From Saccharofermentans sp. (GTDB lineage: Bacteria; Bacillota; Clostridia; Saccharofermentanales; Saccharofermentanaceae): 64,000 nucleotides of DNA. The notes under the pieces were generated by a model. That model did no database searches. It was not told where the DNA came from and was given only the letters and a program-made list of their open reading frames with translations. The DNA lies in NCBI GenBank assembly GCA_024403715.1, contig JAKSRJ010000009.1, forward strand, positions 1 to 64,000. Reading direction: 5' to 3'. A program made the translations under genes and the position numbers. This document shows positions 8,705 to 17,175 of the stretch, piece after piece (position 1 is the stretch's first letter; every line of letters begins with the position of its first letter).

Positions 8705-10054
8705 ATGCTTAACGATAATAAACGTTACGACCTTAAGGATTTTAATAAAAATGAGCGTCCTGGCTCCTACAAAGCGAGCCTTAATCTTTTGAAGGGCTTA
8801 TTCTTCACCCTTTGCTCTACCGTTTTGGTACTTGGCGTAGTTTTGGTTGGCGCCTTTATTGCAAAAAAGCATGCTTCAGATGAAGTTTTAACTAATGAAT
8901 CTTCCGGAATAGCCGTATTAGAAGGCCCAGTTGCTACTCCTGTTCCAGAAAACGTATACACAGTTACTGAGTACTACCAGGATTCTGATGTAGTTAATAG
9001 TTATTTCGGCGAGCTAGAGCCAGCAGCAAACCCTGTACCTTACGAGCATGTACCTGTAAGAGGCATCTATATCGGTGGTGCAGCTTACTTAGATGAGAAT
9101 ATCGAGCTCATCCATAACTCTGAGCTAAATGCAGTTGTAATCGACCTTAAGGAAAGTAATGGCGTTTACTTTAACTCTACAAATGAAGTTGCTATCTCTT
9201 CAGGAAGCGTTATGAGCAACTATAATCTTCAAGAAGTTGTGCAAAGATGTCACGACGAAGGCATTTGGGTAATTGGACGTATCGTTTGTTTTAACGATCC
9301 TATCCTTGCTCAAGCAGATCCTTCTAGAGCAATCTGTGATAGTGCAGGTAACGTGCTTTACTTCTCAACCGAAGGAAGCCACGCCTTCTTAAATCCATAC
9401 GACACAAATAACTGGGAATACCTTATCGACATGGCTTATGAAGCTATCGATGCTGGTGTAGACGAGATTCAGTTCGACTATATTCGATTCCCTACAGGTT
9501 CCACTACTTCTGGAAATGCACCTTACTTTGGTGTCGAGGGACAAATCCCTGAGAAGTATGAGGTAGTAAACCGCTTTATAAGATACGCTCGTACTAGAAT
9601 CCAGGATTCATTAGGAATTCCAATCTCCTGTGACTTGTTCGGTATTATCGTATTGTCTGATTACGACGGATATAACATCGGTCAGAACTGGCAGACAGTA
9701 GGACTTTGTGGTGAGGATTCTATATGCCCTATGATTTATCCTTCTCACTATGCTTTGGGAACGATGTTTGGACAGGTTACTTATGACAAGCCTGATCTCT
9801 ATCCTTACGATGTAATGCTAGCTTCTATTTATCACGGCGAAGATGCCTTTTATCAGACTGGATACTGCACAGTAAGGCCGTATGTTCAAGCCTTTACCGC
9901 AGCTTATATCGGTGCTGGTAACTATCAGGAGTATGGCTACGAGCAGATTAACGACCAGATTCGTGCTATCCAGGACGCTGGCTTAGAGGAGTATATCCTG
10001 TGGAATGCTGGCGCTACTTACCCTGTTGGAAATTATGGGGGCAATAACGGCTGA
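8705..10054 (+). CDS. Putative glycoside hydrolase (DUF4015/COG1306), membrane anchored
   Basis: A single N-terminal TM helix (about residues 27-52) is followed by a TIM-barrel-like region from VRGIYIGG (about residue 115) to the end. Family features seen are AVVIDLKE, WVIGRIVCF, DEIQFDYIRFP and ICPMIYPSHY. The acidic residues in DLKE and QFDYIRFP are the likely active-site positions. COG1306 proteins are called putative glycosidases without proven substrate; a cell-wall or capsule target is plausible. I chose the ATG at 8705 because the -10 box lies just before it. It is divergent from the Nudix gene and upstream of serS, without overlap. Confidence 0.8.
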   Translation: MLNDNKRYDLKDFNKNERPGSYKASLNLLKGLFFTLCSTVLVLGVVLVGAFIAKKHASDEVLTNESSGIAVLEGPVATPVPENVYTVTEYYQDSDVVNSYFGELEPAANPVPYEHVPVRGIYIGGAAYLDENIELIHNSELNAVVIDLKESNGVYFNSTNEVAISSGSVMSNYNLQEVVQRCHDEGIWVIGRIVCFNDPILAQADPSRAICDSAGNVLYFSTEGSHAFLNPYDTNNWEYLIDMAYEAIDAGVDEIQFDYIRFPTGSTTSGNAPYFGVEGQIPEKYEVVNRFIRYARTRIQDSLGIPISCDLFGIIVLSDYDGYNIGQNWQTVGLCGEDSICPMIYPSHYALGTMFGQVTYDKPDLYPYDVMLASIYHGEDAFYQTGYCTVRPYVQAFTAAYIGAGNYQEYGYEQINDQIRAIQDAGLEEYILWNAGATYPVGNYGGNNG

Positions 10055-10117
10055 TAAGTGATAGAATAAGAGAGTTTTTAATAAGAATAATAATATAAAT
10101 ATATATCGGAGGCATTT

Positions 10118-11416
10118 ATGATCGATATTAAGTTACTTAGAACTAATCCTGATATCGTTCGCGAGAACATCAAGAAGAAGTTCCAGGACGATAAGCTCCC
10201 TATGGTAGACGAGGTTATCGCTCTTGATAAGGAGTACAGAGAAGCAAAGCAGAGAGCTGAGTACCTAAGATCCCAGAGAAATACTATCTCCAAGCAGATT
10301 GGTATGCTTATGGGTCAGGGTAAGAAGGAAGAAGCTGAAGCTACTAAGGCTCAGGTAACAGCAATGGCTCAGGAACTCGAGGAACTCTCTAATAAGGAGA
10401 CTGAGCTTTCAGAAAAGATTGATAAGATTATGCGTGTTATCCCTAACATCATCGATCCATCTGTACCGATCGGTAAGGATGATTCCGAGAATGTTGAGAT
10501 TGAGAAGTTCGGTGAGCCTGTTGTCCCACCATATGAGATTCCATATCACGTAGATATCATGGAAAAGCTTAATGGTATCGAATTAGATCCAGCAAGAGAT
10601 ACATCCGGTAATGGTTTCTATTACTTATCTGGTGATATTGCAAGACTTCACTCTGCAATCCTCTCTTATGCTCGTGACTTCATGATTGACCGTGGATTTA
10701 CATACTATATCCCACCATTCATGATTCGTTCTTCTGTAGTAACTGGCGTTATGTCCTTTGCTGAGATGGAGAACATGATGTATAAAATTGAGGGAGAGGA
10801 CTTATACCTCATCGGTACATCTGAGCACTCCATGATTGGTAAATTCATCAACACAATTACACCTGAGGATAAGCTTCCACAGACACTCACATCCTACTCC
10901 CCATGCTTCCGTAAGGAAGTTGGTGCTCACGGCATCGAGGAGCGTGGTGTTTATAGAATTCACCAGTTCGAGAAGCAGGAGATGATCGTTGTATGTAAGC
11001 CAGAAGACAGCATGTACTGGTACGATCAGCTCTGGAAGAACTCCGTAGACTTCTTCAGAAGCATGGATATCCCTGTAAGAACACTCGAGTGCTGCTCTGG
11101 TGACCTCGCAGACTTGAAGGTTAAGTCTTGTGACGTAGAGGCATGGTCTCCTCGTCAGCAGAAGTATTTCGAGGTTGGTTCCTGCTCTAACTTAGGTGAT
11201 GCTCAGGCTCGTCGTCTTGGTATCAGAATTAAGAGCGACGACAAGTCTAAGGGTAACTACCTCGCTCACACATTGAACAACACTGTAGTAGCCCCTCCTA
11301 GAATGCTTATCGCATTCTTAGAGAACAACATGAACGAAGATGGTTCTATCAGAATCCCAGAACCTCTTAGAATGTACATGGGTGGCAAGAGCGTTATCGA
11401 AGTACCTAATAAGTAA
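10118..11416 (+). CDS. serS: Seryl-tRNA synthetase
   Basis: It charges tRNA-Ser with serine. Residues 1-110 form the long antiparallel coiled-coil arm that grips the tRNA long variable arm. The class II core follows with motif 2 (SPCFRKEVGAHG) and motif 3 near the C-terminus (LNNTVVAPPRMLIAFLEN). At 432 aa it has the normal length. A GGAGG ribosome site precedes the ATG and a terminator follows the stop. It is an ordinary housekeeping gene. Confidence 0.97.
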   Translation: MIDIKLLRTNPDIVRENIKKKFQDDKLPMVDEVIALDKEYREAKQRAEYLRSQRNTISKQIGMLMGQGKKEEAEATKAQVTAMAQELEELSNKETELSEKIDKIMRVIPNIIDPSVPIGKDDSENVEIEKFGEPVVPPYEIPYHVDIMEKLNGIELDPARDTSGNGFYYLSGDIARLHSAILSYARDFMIDRGFTYYIPPFMIRSSVVTGVMSFAEMENMMYKIEGEDLYLIGTSEHSMIGKFINTITPEDKLPQTLTSYSPCFRKEVGAHGIEERGVYRIHQFEKQEMIVVCKPEDSMYWYDQLWKNSVDFFRSMDIPVRTLECCSGDLADLKVKSCDVEAWSPRQQKYFEVGSCSNLGDAQARRLGIRIKSDDKSKGNYLAHTLNNTVVAPPRMLIAFLENNMNEDGSIRIPEPLRMYMGGKSVIEVPNK

Positions 11417-11427
11417 TTAACAATGTT

Positions 11428-11456
11428 AAACCGTGGTCAACAGGCCACGGTTTTTG
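11428..11456 (+). terminator. Intrinsic terminator after serS
   Basis: AAACCGTGG and CCACGGTTT arms with an 8-base loop are followed by a T-rich tail (TTTTTGTTTG). Confidence 0.9.
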
Positions 11457-11483
11457 TTTGCTTATAAATATTTATTCAAAGAA

Positions 11484-11514
11484 ATCAAAAATCCCGATCG
11501 ATTGATCGGGATTT
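11484..11514 (-). terminator. Intrinsic terminator after rpmB
   Basis: On the minus strand an 11-bp stem (AAATCCCGATC with GATCGGGATTT, 4-base loop) runs into TTTTT. It faces the serS terminator and insulates the convergent genes. Confidence 0.88.
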
Positions 11515-11542
11515 GATTTGATTCGGATATGCTCTTCGATAC

Positions 11543-11740
11543 TTAAGCTCTCTTTACGAGACCAGAACGAAGACAACGTGTGCAGACATTCATTGTCTTA
11601 GGGGTGCCGTCTACAACTACCTTTACGCTGTGAACGTTAGGCTTCTGCTGTGTGAGAGCACGACGTGAAATCTGAGAACGAGTGATTCTAATCTTTCTTC
11701 CGAAATATGTATCCTTCTGACAAACTTCACACTTAGCCAT
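11543..11740 (-). CDS. rpmB: Ribosomal protein bL28
   Basis: A 50S subunit protein of 65 residues. It starts MAKCEVCQK and ends with CTRCLRSG, so it is the four-cysteine, zinc-binding form. A longer in-frame reading upstream is not used: AAGGAGG sits just before the ATG at 11740, and the promoter lies within that extension. It is monocistronic with its own promoter and terminator. Confidence 0.96.
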   Translation of the reverse strand: MAKCEVCQKDTYFGRKIRITRSQISRRALTQQKPNVHSVKVVVDGTPKTMNVCTRCLRSGLVKRA

Positions 11741-11781
11741 TGGAAACACCTCCTTCTTTAAACTCTTAAAACGCAAGCAAG

Positions 11782-11810
11782 ATAATACCACACGCGATAG
11801 TGTAATGCAA
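11782..11810 (-). promoter_or_regulatory. Promoter of rpmB
   Basis: Minus strand -35 TTGCAT (11805-11810), a 17-base spacer and -10 TATTAT (11782-11787). It lies between the stop of the preceding gene and rpmB. Confidence 0.75.
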
Positions 11811-11824
11811 CCTTTTTATTATAA

Positions 11825-13000
11825 TTAATCAGAGAAAACTCTTCTTACACAAACTATTCGGGAAGCTATCTCACTATCTGCAGTAAAATCTCTAAGTCTT
11901 ATCGTAGTTCTAGCATCTGAAACCATCATCAAAGTACCGATATCTGTACATAATGCAGCCTCATAATCTCCAGAATTCGACTCTATAAACACCAGATCAC
12001 CTGGAATAATAGATTCAATCATTAATTCGCCTGTAACGGCATCATACTCAAGAGGAACGTTATTACCCATTTCCATCTGCTCTTCAATAGTTCTTGGCAT
12101 ATTTATGCCATTTACGCATGAACATACATAGATAAGGCCGTTCATAGACATACCCTGCTTTACAATTCCGTTCTCCATATGTGTAGCATTTACAAAAGAT
12201 AGCGCTGAACTTACAAAGTAACGGCTAGAAACGACCTCAATAGCTCCTCTAGGCGCGATCTCGATTACACCTGATGATCCAATCCATCCACTCTCGCCAC
12301 CAGGCAAAGAGACCTGATATACGCCATCTCGCTTAACATCAGCATAGAGCACCGTATTCATCATTACCTGAGTAATAAGAGTACCTTGGCTCGCGTGAGT
12401 CATAACATTCTTACTAGTATCAGATACTACAAGCATATACTCGTGAAGGTCAGGCTCGATAGATGAAGTATCGTCAGTAAAATCATTTGTCAGCATATAT
12501 CCTTCAATACCGTCTACTGTCTTTACTAGAGAATATCTATCATCAGCCTTCTCAATAAATATAACTGGCTCGTTATAAAGCACCTGAGTAAGTCTAGCTG
12601 AAGATGGATTAGGACGTCTTAGGATATTAGAATAAGCAACATTTACGACTCTATATGTATCGTCGTACATCAAGTTTACTTCACGCTCTACGAAGAGTTC
12701 GATATTAGAACCTTTAAAAAGCTCAGGCAAAGTCTGTGGGAGTATTACAAATATTGATGTAATAATAAAAGCTGTTACGATTACCGCTACTACAAATCTA
12801 AGTAAAGTATTACGTCCTCTTGTAGCAACTGAAGCCTCTTTGTTATCAAGGCCCCACATATCAAACATATCCTGGGCCTGACCATACTCTCCGTTAATAT
12901 CAGAAGCCTCGTTCAAAAAAGAAGCAGCACCCTCTAGGTGGCGAATGCCCTTACCTTCGTCTTTATGCTTAGAACTGTTGTCTATATCACGCTTCTTCAT
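11825..13000 (-). CDS. Membrane-anchored SH3 protein with a catalytically dead NlpC/P60-like domain
   Basis: A single TM helix (about 66-88) is followed outside by two SH3-like repeats (about 110-175 and 187-247) and an NlpC/P60-like domain (about 255-391). Active members cleave peptidoglycan stem peptides with a Cys in a DCSGL motif and a His in HVGI. Here the motif reads SMNGL, with Met286 at the Cys position, and the His region reads EAALC. PRT, GDLVFI and the fold spacing are kept. It probably binds wall peptides without cutting. It overlaps acpS by 14 bases at the end of the VanW-dnaD-dnaI-acpS operon. Confidence 0.72.
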   Translation of the reverse strand: MKKRDIDNSSKHKDEGKGIRHLEGAASFLNEASDINGEYGQAQDMFDMWGLDNKEASVATRGRNTLLRFVVAVIVTAFIITSIFVILPQTLPELFKGSNIELFVEREVNLMYDDTYRVVNVAYSNILRRPNPSSARLTQVLYNEPVIFIEKADDRYSLVKTVDGIEGYMLTNDFTDDTSSIEPDLHEYMLVVSDTSKNVMTHASQGTLITQVMMNTVLYADVKRDGVYQVSLPGGESGWIGSSGVIEIAPRGAIEVVSSRYFVSSALSFVNATHMENGIVKQGMSMNGLIYVCSCVNGINMPRTIEEQMEMGNNVPLEYDAVTGELMIESIIPGDLVFIESNSGDYEAALCTDIGTLMMVSDARTTIRLRDFTADSEIASRIVCVRRVFSD

Positions 13001-13385
13001 TACTTAACATAACCGCGAAAGCAGCGGCGTAACCCTCTTCATGTGTGATACTAATGGACATAGATGTAATCTGGCGTTCTTCAGTCTTTTGAAGTGCCAC
13101 ACCATGCAAAACAAGCTGAGGCGCACCCTTATCATCAGGTAAAATCTCAAAATCCTTAAGACCAATGCCTTCAGTCATAATACCTGTTCCCAAAGCCTTA
13201 GACGCTGCTTCCTTGGCAGCATAACGGCCAGCATAAAACTCAGCGATTCTCTTATCTGACTTAAACTTAGCAGCTGTCTCCTGCTCTTTGTCGGTAAAGC
13301 ATTTCGCGATAAAACTGCTAGAAGAAGCTAGCATCTTCTCGATTCTTGGGATATATACAGAGTCGATTCCGCTTAATACCTTCAT
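12987..13385 (-). CDS. acpS: Holo-[acyl-carrier-protein] synthase
   Basis: It transfers 4'-phosphopantetheine from CoA to the serine of ACP. GID near the N-terminus, GRYAAKEAASKALGTG in the middle and SISITHE near the end are the family marks; the Asp of GID and Glu of AAKEA bind the metal. I use the ATG at 13385, which shares its A with the stop of dnaI (TGATG), rather than the TTG one codon earlier. At 132 aa it has normal length. Confidence 0.93.
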   Translation of the reverse strand: MKVLSGIDSVYIPRIEKMLASSSSFIAKCFTDKEQETAAKFKSDKRIAEFYAGRYAAKEAASKALGTGIMTEGIGLKDFEILPDDKGAPQLVLHGVALQKTEERQITSMSISITHEEGYAAAFAVMLSNEEA

Positions 13386-14257
13386 CAAAGTACAGTCGCT
13401 CTACTTAAGATACTTGAGATTCTCTCATCAGAGTTAGCTACTAGCGACTCCTTCTCGGTGCCAGTTACAACTACAGTAGGCTTACTCTTAGCGCTTCTTG
13501 CCTCAAGTAAATTATGGATGCTAGAAGCTGATTTATAACCTAATGTAACCTCAGAAGAATAGTCGTCGATTACTACATAATCGTAATCTTTAAGCTCATC
13601 TAGCTCCTCGCTAGTAAAATACTGAACACTATCTGCCTTAATATACTGAGCTGACTTGCCCTGAAAAATAGCATACTTACAGCTTACGACGGCAAGAAAT
13701 GTCTTACCTGTCTGACTTCCGCCTGTAAGCAAAGATACCTTAGAGCTATCTGCCTTACCCTCTATAAGATTACGTAAACCATCATACTGCTTCTTACGCT
13801 TATTGTTGCCAAAGTAATCAAGTTTAAAGCCCTTGGGGGTATAAGTATCAAAATCCTTCATGCCAGACTCGTCGAAAGTCTCTTTAACTGCCTCCATCAT
13901 ACAGGACATGCAAACAGCCTTGCGTCCATCGTAACTTGTGACAAAACCAGTATCCATACAGTTCTCGCAGGATACCCAAGGCTTGTCAAAATCAGGTCTA
14001 ATATTGTTAGCTTTTAAATAATTAGCTCTCTCTTCACGTAAATCATCTTCACGCTTATTAAGAGCAGGCAAAGGAGCCTGATCGCCCTCCATAACAGAAA
14101 TCAAGCGAGCACTTCTTACATTAACGATATCGATGTCAATTCTACGAAGATTAGGGTGTGCGTTATAAGTAGCCTCTATTCTATCGTCAGTTCTAACGCT
14201 CTTGTCGAGCTCAATGCTCGCTAATTTATTGTTAATTACTTCTTTTATAGACTTCAT
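13385..14257 (-). CDS. dnaI: DnaI/DnaC-like helicase loader ATPase
   Basis: It probably loads the replicative helicase at origins or stalled forks. A CENC...CMSC zinc-binding motif (about residues 98-120), as in DnaI, precedes an AAA+ domain. The domain has Walker A GGSQTGKT and Walker B YVVIDDY. The gene directly follows a DnaD-type gene (4-base overlap), a pairing known from Firmicute primosomes. The C-terminus lacks the usual long tail but ends in an arginine-containing sensor-like segment (SSILSRATVL). Confidence 0.85.
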   Translation of the reverse strand: MKSIKEVINNKLASIELDKSVRTDDRIEATYNAHPNLRRIDIDIVNVRSARLISVMEGDQAPLPALNKREDDLREERANYLKANNIRPDFDKPWVSCENCMDTGFVTSYDGRKAVCMSCMMEAVKETFDESGMKDFDTYTPKGFKLDYFGNNKRKKQYDGLRNLIEGKADSSKVSLLTGGSQTGKTFLAVVSCKYAIFQGKSAQYIKADSVQYFTSEELDELKDYDYVVIDDYSSEVTLGYKSASSIHNLLEARSAKSKPTVVVTGTEKESLVANSDERISSILSRATVL

Positions 14258-15282
14258 ATATCAACCCCAGAAAACATATCAAGGATGGAATCCTTAACCT
14301 CAGGCTCACTATCGTTTACTTTTGCATCTTCAGACGTATTAGATACCACATCTACTGTAATGCCAGCCTCTTTACCCGTACGTCTAGTATTAGTTCTACC
14401 ACGCTTCTTAGTAGCCTTAGCTTTATTTTCCTGGTGTCTCTCTTCTTCATAAATCTTGGCCTTATCGATAGTAGTAATACCTGCTACATACCACTCCTTA
14501 ATCTTATCCTCGACCATATAGATTTTTATCTCACCACGGTACTCCAAAGCAGTAAATGCATACTCAATCAGCTCTGCATCAGCACCATATTCACTTGTCA
14601 TTCTATCGATTCTCTCGTAATCGAGTTCGTTAAGACGACGATGAGTAAGTTTGCCCAAAAGCTTAATGCAAGCAGTTCTTCTATTTTTGTAATTAAAGTA
14701 ATCGTTCAAAGAATCCTTAGTAATATAGCCCTTCTCATACCAGCGAGAAGCAAGATTGTACATTTTTTGAACGTTAAAATGAATTTTTAGGTCTCTTCCC
14801 TCTTCAAAGAGGCTATATACAACCTCATTTTCAAACTTATAGTCAAACAAGCACTTATCGATAAGTCTGTAGTATGGGAAACTCATATAGCCAAGGTAAT
14901 ATGTCTTTTGAATGGAATTAGCAAGCAAATTACGGGACTTTTCTTCGCTCTTCATTAATGGAATGCCATCACTGTCAGTTCCATGCTTGATATAATCCTC
15001 GACCTCTATCTGCTTAAGGTCAATGAAAGTAAACTTAAAATCTGATTCTCGAACTAAAAGACCGTTTGCAACAAGATCAGCCAAAGCGTCTTTTATATCA
15101 TCTTCAGAAATTACGCTATAGGATCTAACTTCAGAAAAAGAGAAAGAGCCTTTCTTGAAGGTCATCAAAGACCACAAGTAAAGGCTGATTGAATCTTTCT
15201 TCAATGCAGGCATATATTGAACCATGAAAATATCAGGTACTAAAGTATCAGATAATAATAGTTCGTTATATGCTCCTGCCAT
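14254..15282 (-). CDS. DnaD-domain replication protein
   Basis: A primosome protein of the DnaD/DnaB type, acting with the adjacent loader. An N-terminal winged-helix region (about 1-85) is followed by a helical DnaD-like region (about 200-275) with the RWYEKGYIT segment, and a basic tail. Length (342 aa) exceeds B. subtilis DnaD and is nearer to clostridial DnaD-like proteins. It overlaps dnaI by 4 bases. The ribosome site is weak (AAGG about 13 bases upstream). Confidence 0.8.
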   Translation of the reverse strand: MAGAYNELLLSDTLVPDIFMVQYMPALKKDSISLYLWSLMTFKKGSFSFSEVRSYSVISEDDIKDALADLVANGLLVRESDFKFTFIDLKQIEVEDYIKHGTDSDGIPLMKSEEKSRNLLANSIQKTYYLGYMSFPYYRLIDKCLFDYKFENEVVYSLFEEGRDLKIHFNVQKMYNLASRWYEKGYITKDSLNDYFNYKNRRTACIKLLGKLTHRRLNELDYERIDRMTSEYGADAELIEYAFTALEYRGEIKIYMVEDKIKEWYVAGITTIDKAKIYEEERHQENKAKATKKRGRTNTRRTGKEAGITVDVVSNTSEDAKVNDSEPEVKDSILDMFSGVDI

Positions 15283-15296
15283 AGTTAATATAAGCC

Positions 15297-15380
15297 TTAT
15301 GCAGGCTGAGCATTAGGGTCTGCTGGCTGTGCGTTAGGATCTGCTGGTGGAGCATTAGGGTCTGCAGGTGGAGCCTCGAC
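15297..15380 (-). repeat. Short tandem repeat encoding PADPNA(P/Q) units
   Basis: About three 21-base units at the 3' end of the VanW gene encode a Pro/Asp/Asn-rich tail. Such tails vary in copy number by slippage. Confidence 0.8.
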
Positions 15381-17000
15381 TACACCTGTAAGTTCACCAG
15401 TCTCAGTATCAAGAACTGCATTACTTCCATCTGGGTTAAGTACACCAACCTCAATCTGCTCATTGATTGTGGAGTAATAAGATACTGGAAGCTCTACGCG
15501 TCTAATCTCATTGCCATTAGCATCCATCCAAATCTGATATCCATATGCAGTAACACCATTATGAGCAGGTCTAATCTGATTTCTCTGACCTACAGGGAGT
15601 GATGCATTAGGAATATAGTTTGTAGTAGCCTGACGAGTAGCTGTTGTCTCACCGTCAAACTCAATGTACTGACCATCTGGGAGATATCTACCGTAGATAT
15701 TTACTGTGATAACACGTGTATCAAGATCCCAGTATGCTGTTACTGCAACAGGATAGTCTGTATTGTTTCTGAAAGAGAAGTCCTGATCTGGCCAGTCTAC
15801 AGCAGCATCTGTACCAGCTTCAGCATAAGTTGATGGCCACATATGGACATGGCGCGCAACAACCTCTAGGTCAGATTTAATAACAGACTGATAAATCATA
15901 GAACTTACCTGGCAGATACCACCACCATAAGCCTGTGCGGACTGACCATTCTCGATAACACCTGCAACTTCATAACCTGAAGCAGCTGTTCTCTCACCGA
16001 TAAAGCCATTAAATGAGAATGTCTCACCTGGCATAAGGAAAAGACCGTTAATCTTCTCACATGTGATGCGGATATTATGATTACGGCTATTGTTTGTTGT
16101 AGTTGTGGAAGATGATGTAGCAACCAAACCGAAGTTATTCTGAATCATCTCTGTTGTAAATGATGGAACTACTGTACTTGCAGCTACATCAACTACACCA
16201 GTATATGTACCAGAAGACAAGAGATTATCTACATCTGCTACAGCCTGCTCAAAGTCTACCTGATAGCCTGTAACAGATGGTGTGTACTCAAACTGACAAG
16301 TCTCTGGATTAAAACCTGTGAATACTGCATCCTGAGCTTCTGTAGAAATGCCTCCCAATACACTATAAACGATAGAACTAATTCCATCTGTAGAAAGTGT
16401 ATAAGCTGTATTGTAGTTTACTGGATTAGTCTTAATCGCCTCGCGCTGATTGTATATAGATATCATCATCTCAGGATCTTCTGTTCCTGTAAGCTTCAAG
16501 TAAGCCAAAGCCTCGTCTACAACTTCCTCGAGGTTATATGTTAGTGTCAAAGAACTCAAATCAAGTGGATACTGTGTACCATCAACTGCTAAAGCGATGT
16601 TAAGAGTTGGCATCGGAGGCTGATTAGCAATCAATACCTGAATTGCCTGATCTCTGCTCATACCAGATACATCAACACCATCGATAATGATGCCATCTAC
16701 AAAGTTATCTGTCGTAAGTCTTGTTCTAAGCTCATTCTCTGATACCTTAACAATCTCACCATTTACGTTAATCTCATACTTAGGAGCAAAGAAACCTGTC
16801 TTATATGCATAAAAGCCAGCAGCACCAACTAATAGGAGAATAACAAGGATAATTACAGGTACTGCACTTCCATTATTCTTTTTCTTAGAAGATTTCTTGG
16901 ACTTCTTTGATGGCTTTCTATTGGATGAACTAATTCTAACAGGTCTGTTACCTGCATTTGAATAAGCTCCTCGGCTGTTGTAATCAGCATTCTTCTTCAT
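15297..17000 (-). CDS. VanW family protein with peptidoglycan-binding-like domain
   Basis: Residues 1-45 are basic and polar and 47-67 a TM helix. Then come a PG_binding_4-like domain (about 80-285) and the VanW domain (about 305-440). The VanW marks are PGETFSFN, GYGGGICQVSS-like AYGGGICQVSS, and WPDQDFSFRN. VanW function is unknown; it occurs near vancomycin-type clusters and widely in clostridia as a surface protein. The tail carries three copies of PADPNA(P/Q). It heads the dnaD-dnaI-acpS operon, 14 bases before dnaD. Confidence 0.9.
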   Translation of the reverse strand: MKKNADYNSRGAYSNAGNRPVRISSSNRKPSKKSKKSSKKKNNGSAVPVIILVILLLVGAAGFYAYKTGFFAPKYEINVNGEIVKVSENELRTRLTTDNFVDGIIIDGVDVSGMSRDQAIQVLIANQPPMPTLNIALAVDGTQYPLDLSSLTLTYNLEEVVDEALAYLKLTGTEDPEMMISIYNQREAIKTNPVNYNTAYTLSTDGISSIVYSVLGGISTEAQDAVFTGFNPETCQFEYTPSVTGYQVDFEQAVADVDNLLSSGTYTGVVDVAASTVVPSFTTEMIQNNFGLVATSSSTTTTNNSRNHNIRITCEKINGLFLMPGETFSFNGFIGERTAASGYEVAGVIENGQSAQAYGGGICQVSSMIYQSVIKSDLEVVARHVHMWPSTYAEAGTDAAVDWPDQDFSFRNNTDYPVAVTAYWDLDTRVITVNIYGRYLPDGQYIEFDGETTATRQATTNYIPNASLPVGQRNQIRPAHNGVTAYGYQIWMDANGNEIRRVELPVSYYSTINEQIEVGVLNPDGSNAVLDTETGELTGVVEAPPADPNAPPADPNAQPADPNAQPA

Positions 17001-17032
17001 ACTAATCCCATCCTAATTAAAACTACCCTAAA

Positions 17033-17061
17033 AGGATACTTACCTATGTTCAAAATTTCAA
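17033..17061 (-). promoter_or_regulatory. Promoter of the VanW-dnaD-dnaI-acpS operon
   Basis: Minus strand -35 TTGAAA (17056-17061), 17-base spacer and -10 TATCCT (17033-17038), about 32 bases before the ATG at 17000. Confidence 0.65.
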
Positions 17062-17135
17062 GTTCCTTTTATTAAAAATAAATATGAAAACGTGCATTCT
17101 TTTTGTATCATTTCCCGTATGTTATTTGCTTATGG

Positions 17136-17141
17136 TACAAT
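17136..17141 (+). promoter_or_regulatory. Extended -10 of the sugar transferase operon
   Basis: TGG-TACAAT is an extended -10 box 34 bases before the ATG at 17176. No good -35 is present. Confidence 0.55.
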
Positions 17142-17175
17142 AGTATGAATTTGTATGCGCTAATACGAGGTTTTG

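Noticed and set aside
15297..15380. Tandem repeat that at first looks like a short CRISPR or minisatellite
   Set aside because: Units are 21 bases, in frame, without spacers, and encode the VanW tail.
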